From positions 1 to 14,338 of the forward strand of contig CAMKNF010000032.1 in assembly GCA_946414115.1 (NCBI GenBank): 14,338 bases of DNA, written 5' to 3'. Below, piece by piece: positions 14,306 through 14,338 of the stretch. The notes beneath the pieces were generated by a model. That model was not told where the DNA came from. It did not search any database and worked only from the letters and a program-made list of their open reading frames with translations. Origin of the DNA: an uncultured Ruminococcus sp. (lineage in GTDB: Bacteria; Bacillota; Clostridia; Oscillospirales; Acutalibacteraceae). Each line of letters starts with the position of its first letter. Position 1 is the first letter of the stretch. The translations under genes were made by a program, and so were the position numbers.

Positions 14306-14338
14306 AGATCGGAAGAGCACACGTCTGAACTCCAGTCA
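14306..14338. other. Illumina TruSeq adapter sequence (artefact)
   Basis: The final 33 bases, beginning AGATCGGAAGAGCACACGTC, are exactly the TruSeq Read 1 adapter. This is assembly contamination, not genomic sequence. Confidence 0.98.

Overview
The window reads as an AT-rich Firmicutes chromosome fragment, most likely an anaerobic gut-type Clostridia. The grounds are strong GGAGG-type ribosome sites, a V-type (Na+/H+) ATP synthase operon, a Crp/Fnr-ferredoxin-Rieske oxidoreductase locus, XRE/ankyrin and Mor-type regulators, and short U-tailed intrinsic terminators. It is a draft-assembly contig end: the last 33 bases (14306-14338) are an Illumina TruSeq adapter, not biology, and they have created a false N-terminus on the last gene.

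Left part (1-6166), visibly more AT-rich and accessory in character, all genes on the minus strand. An XRE-type helix-turn-helix protein with ankyrin-like repeats runs off the left edge. Upstream of it lie a broken DUF1643-like remnant, a 103-residue protein, and two micropeptides (39 and 27 residues) with good ribosome sites. A strong terminator at 2315-2350 separates these from an uncharacterised operon. In transcription order that operon holds a Mor-family DNA-binding protein, a three-TM protein, a 535-residue helical protein with a glycine-rich small-residue segment, a two-TM zinc-ribbon protein and a Cys-rich small protein. A gene-free kilobase (5145-6166) follows; it contains a striking three-way-junction inverted repeat, further dyads and two terminators.

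Middle part (6167-10690). A multicopper-oxidase-like pseudogene carries one frameshift and one Trp-to-stop change. A Crp/Fnr regulator is divergent from a ferredoxin-type protein, with a perfect 14-bp palindrome between them that probably serves as the operator. A conserved-looking small protein and an FAD oxidoreductase with a C-terminal Rieske domain follow. Together these look like a redox or nitrosative/oxidative-stress regulon, but the substrate is not visible.

Right part (10705-14305). A clear sigma-A promoter drives a two-gene unit: a small signal-peptide/TM protein and an S41-type protease-like lipoprotein. Converging on it across a shared terminator are V-type ATPase subunits B (5' truncated by the contig end) and D.
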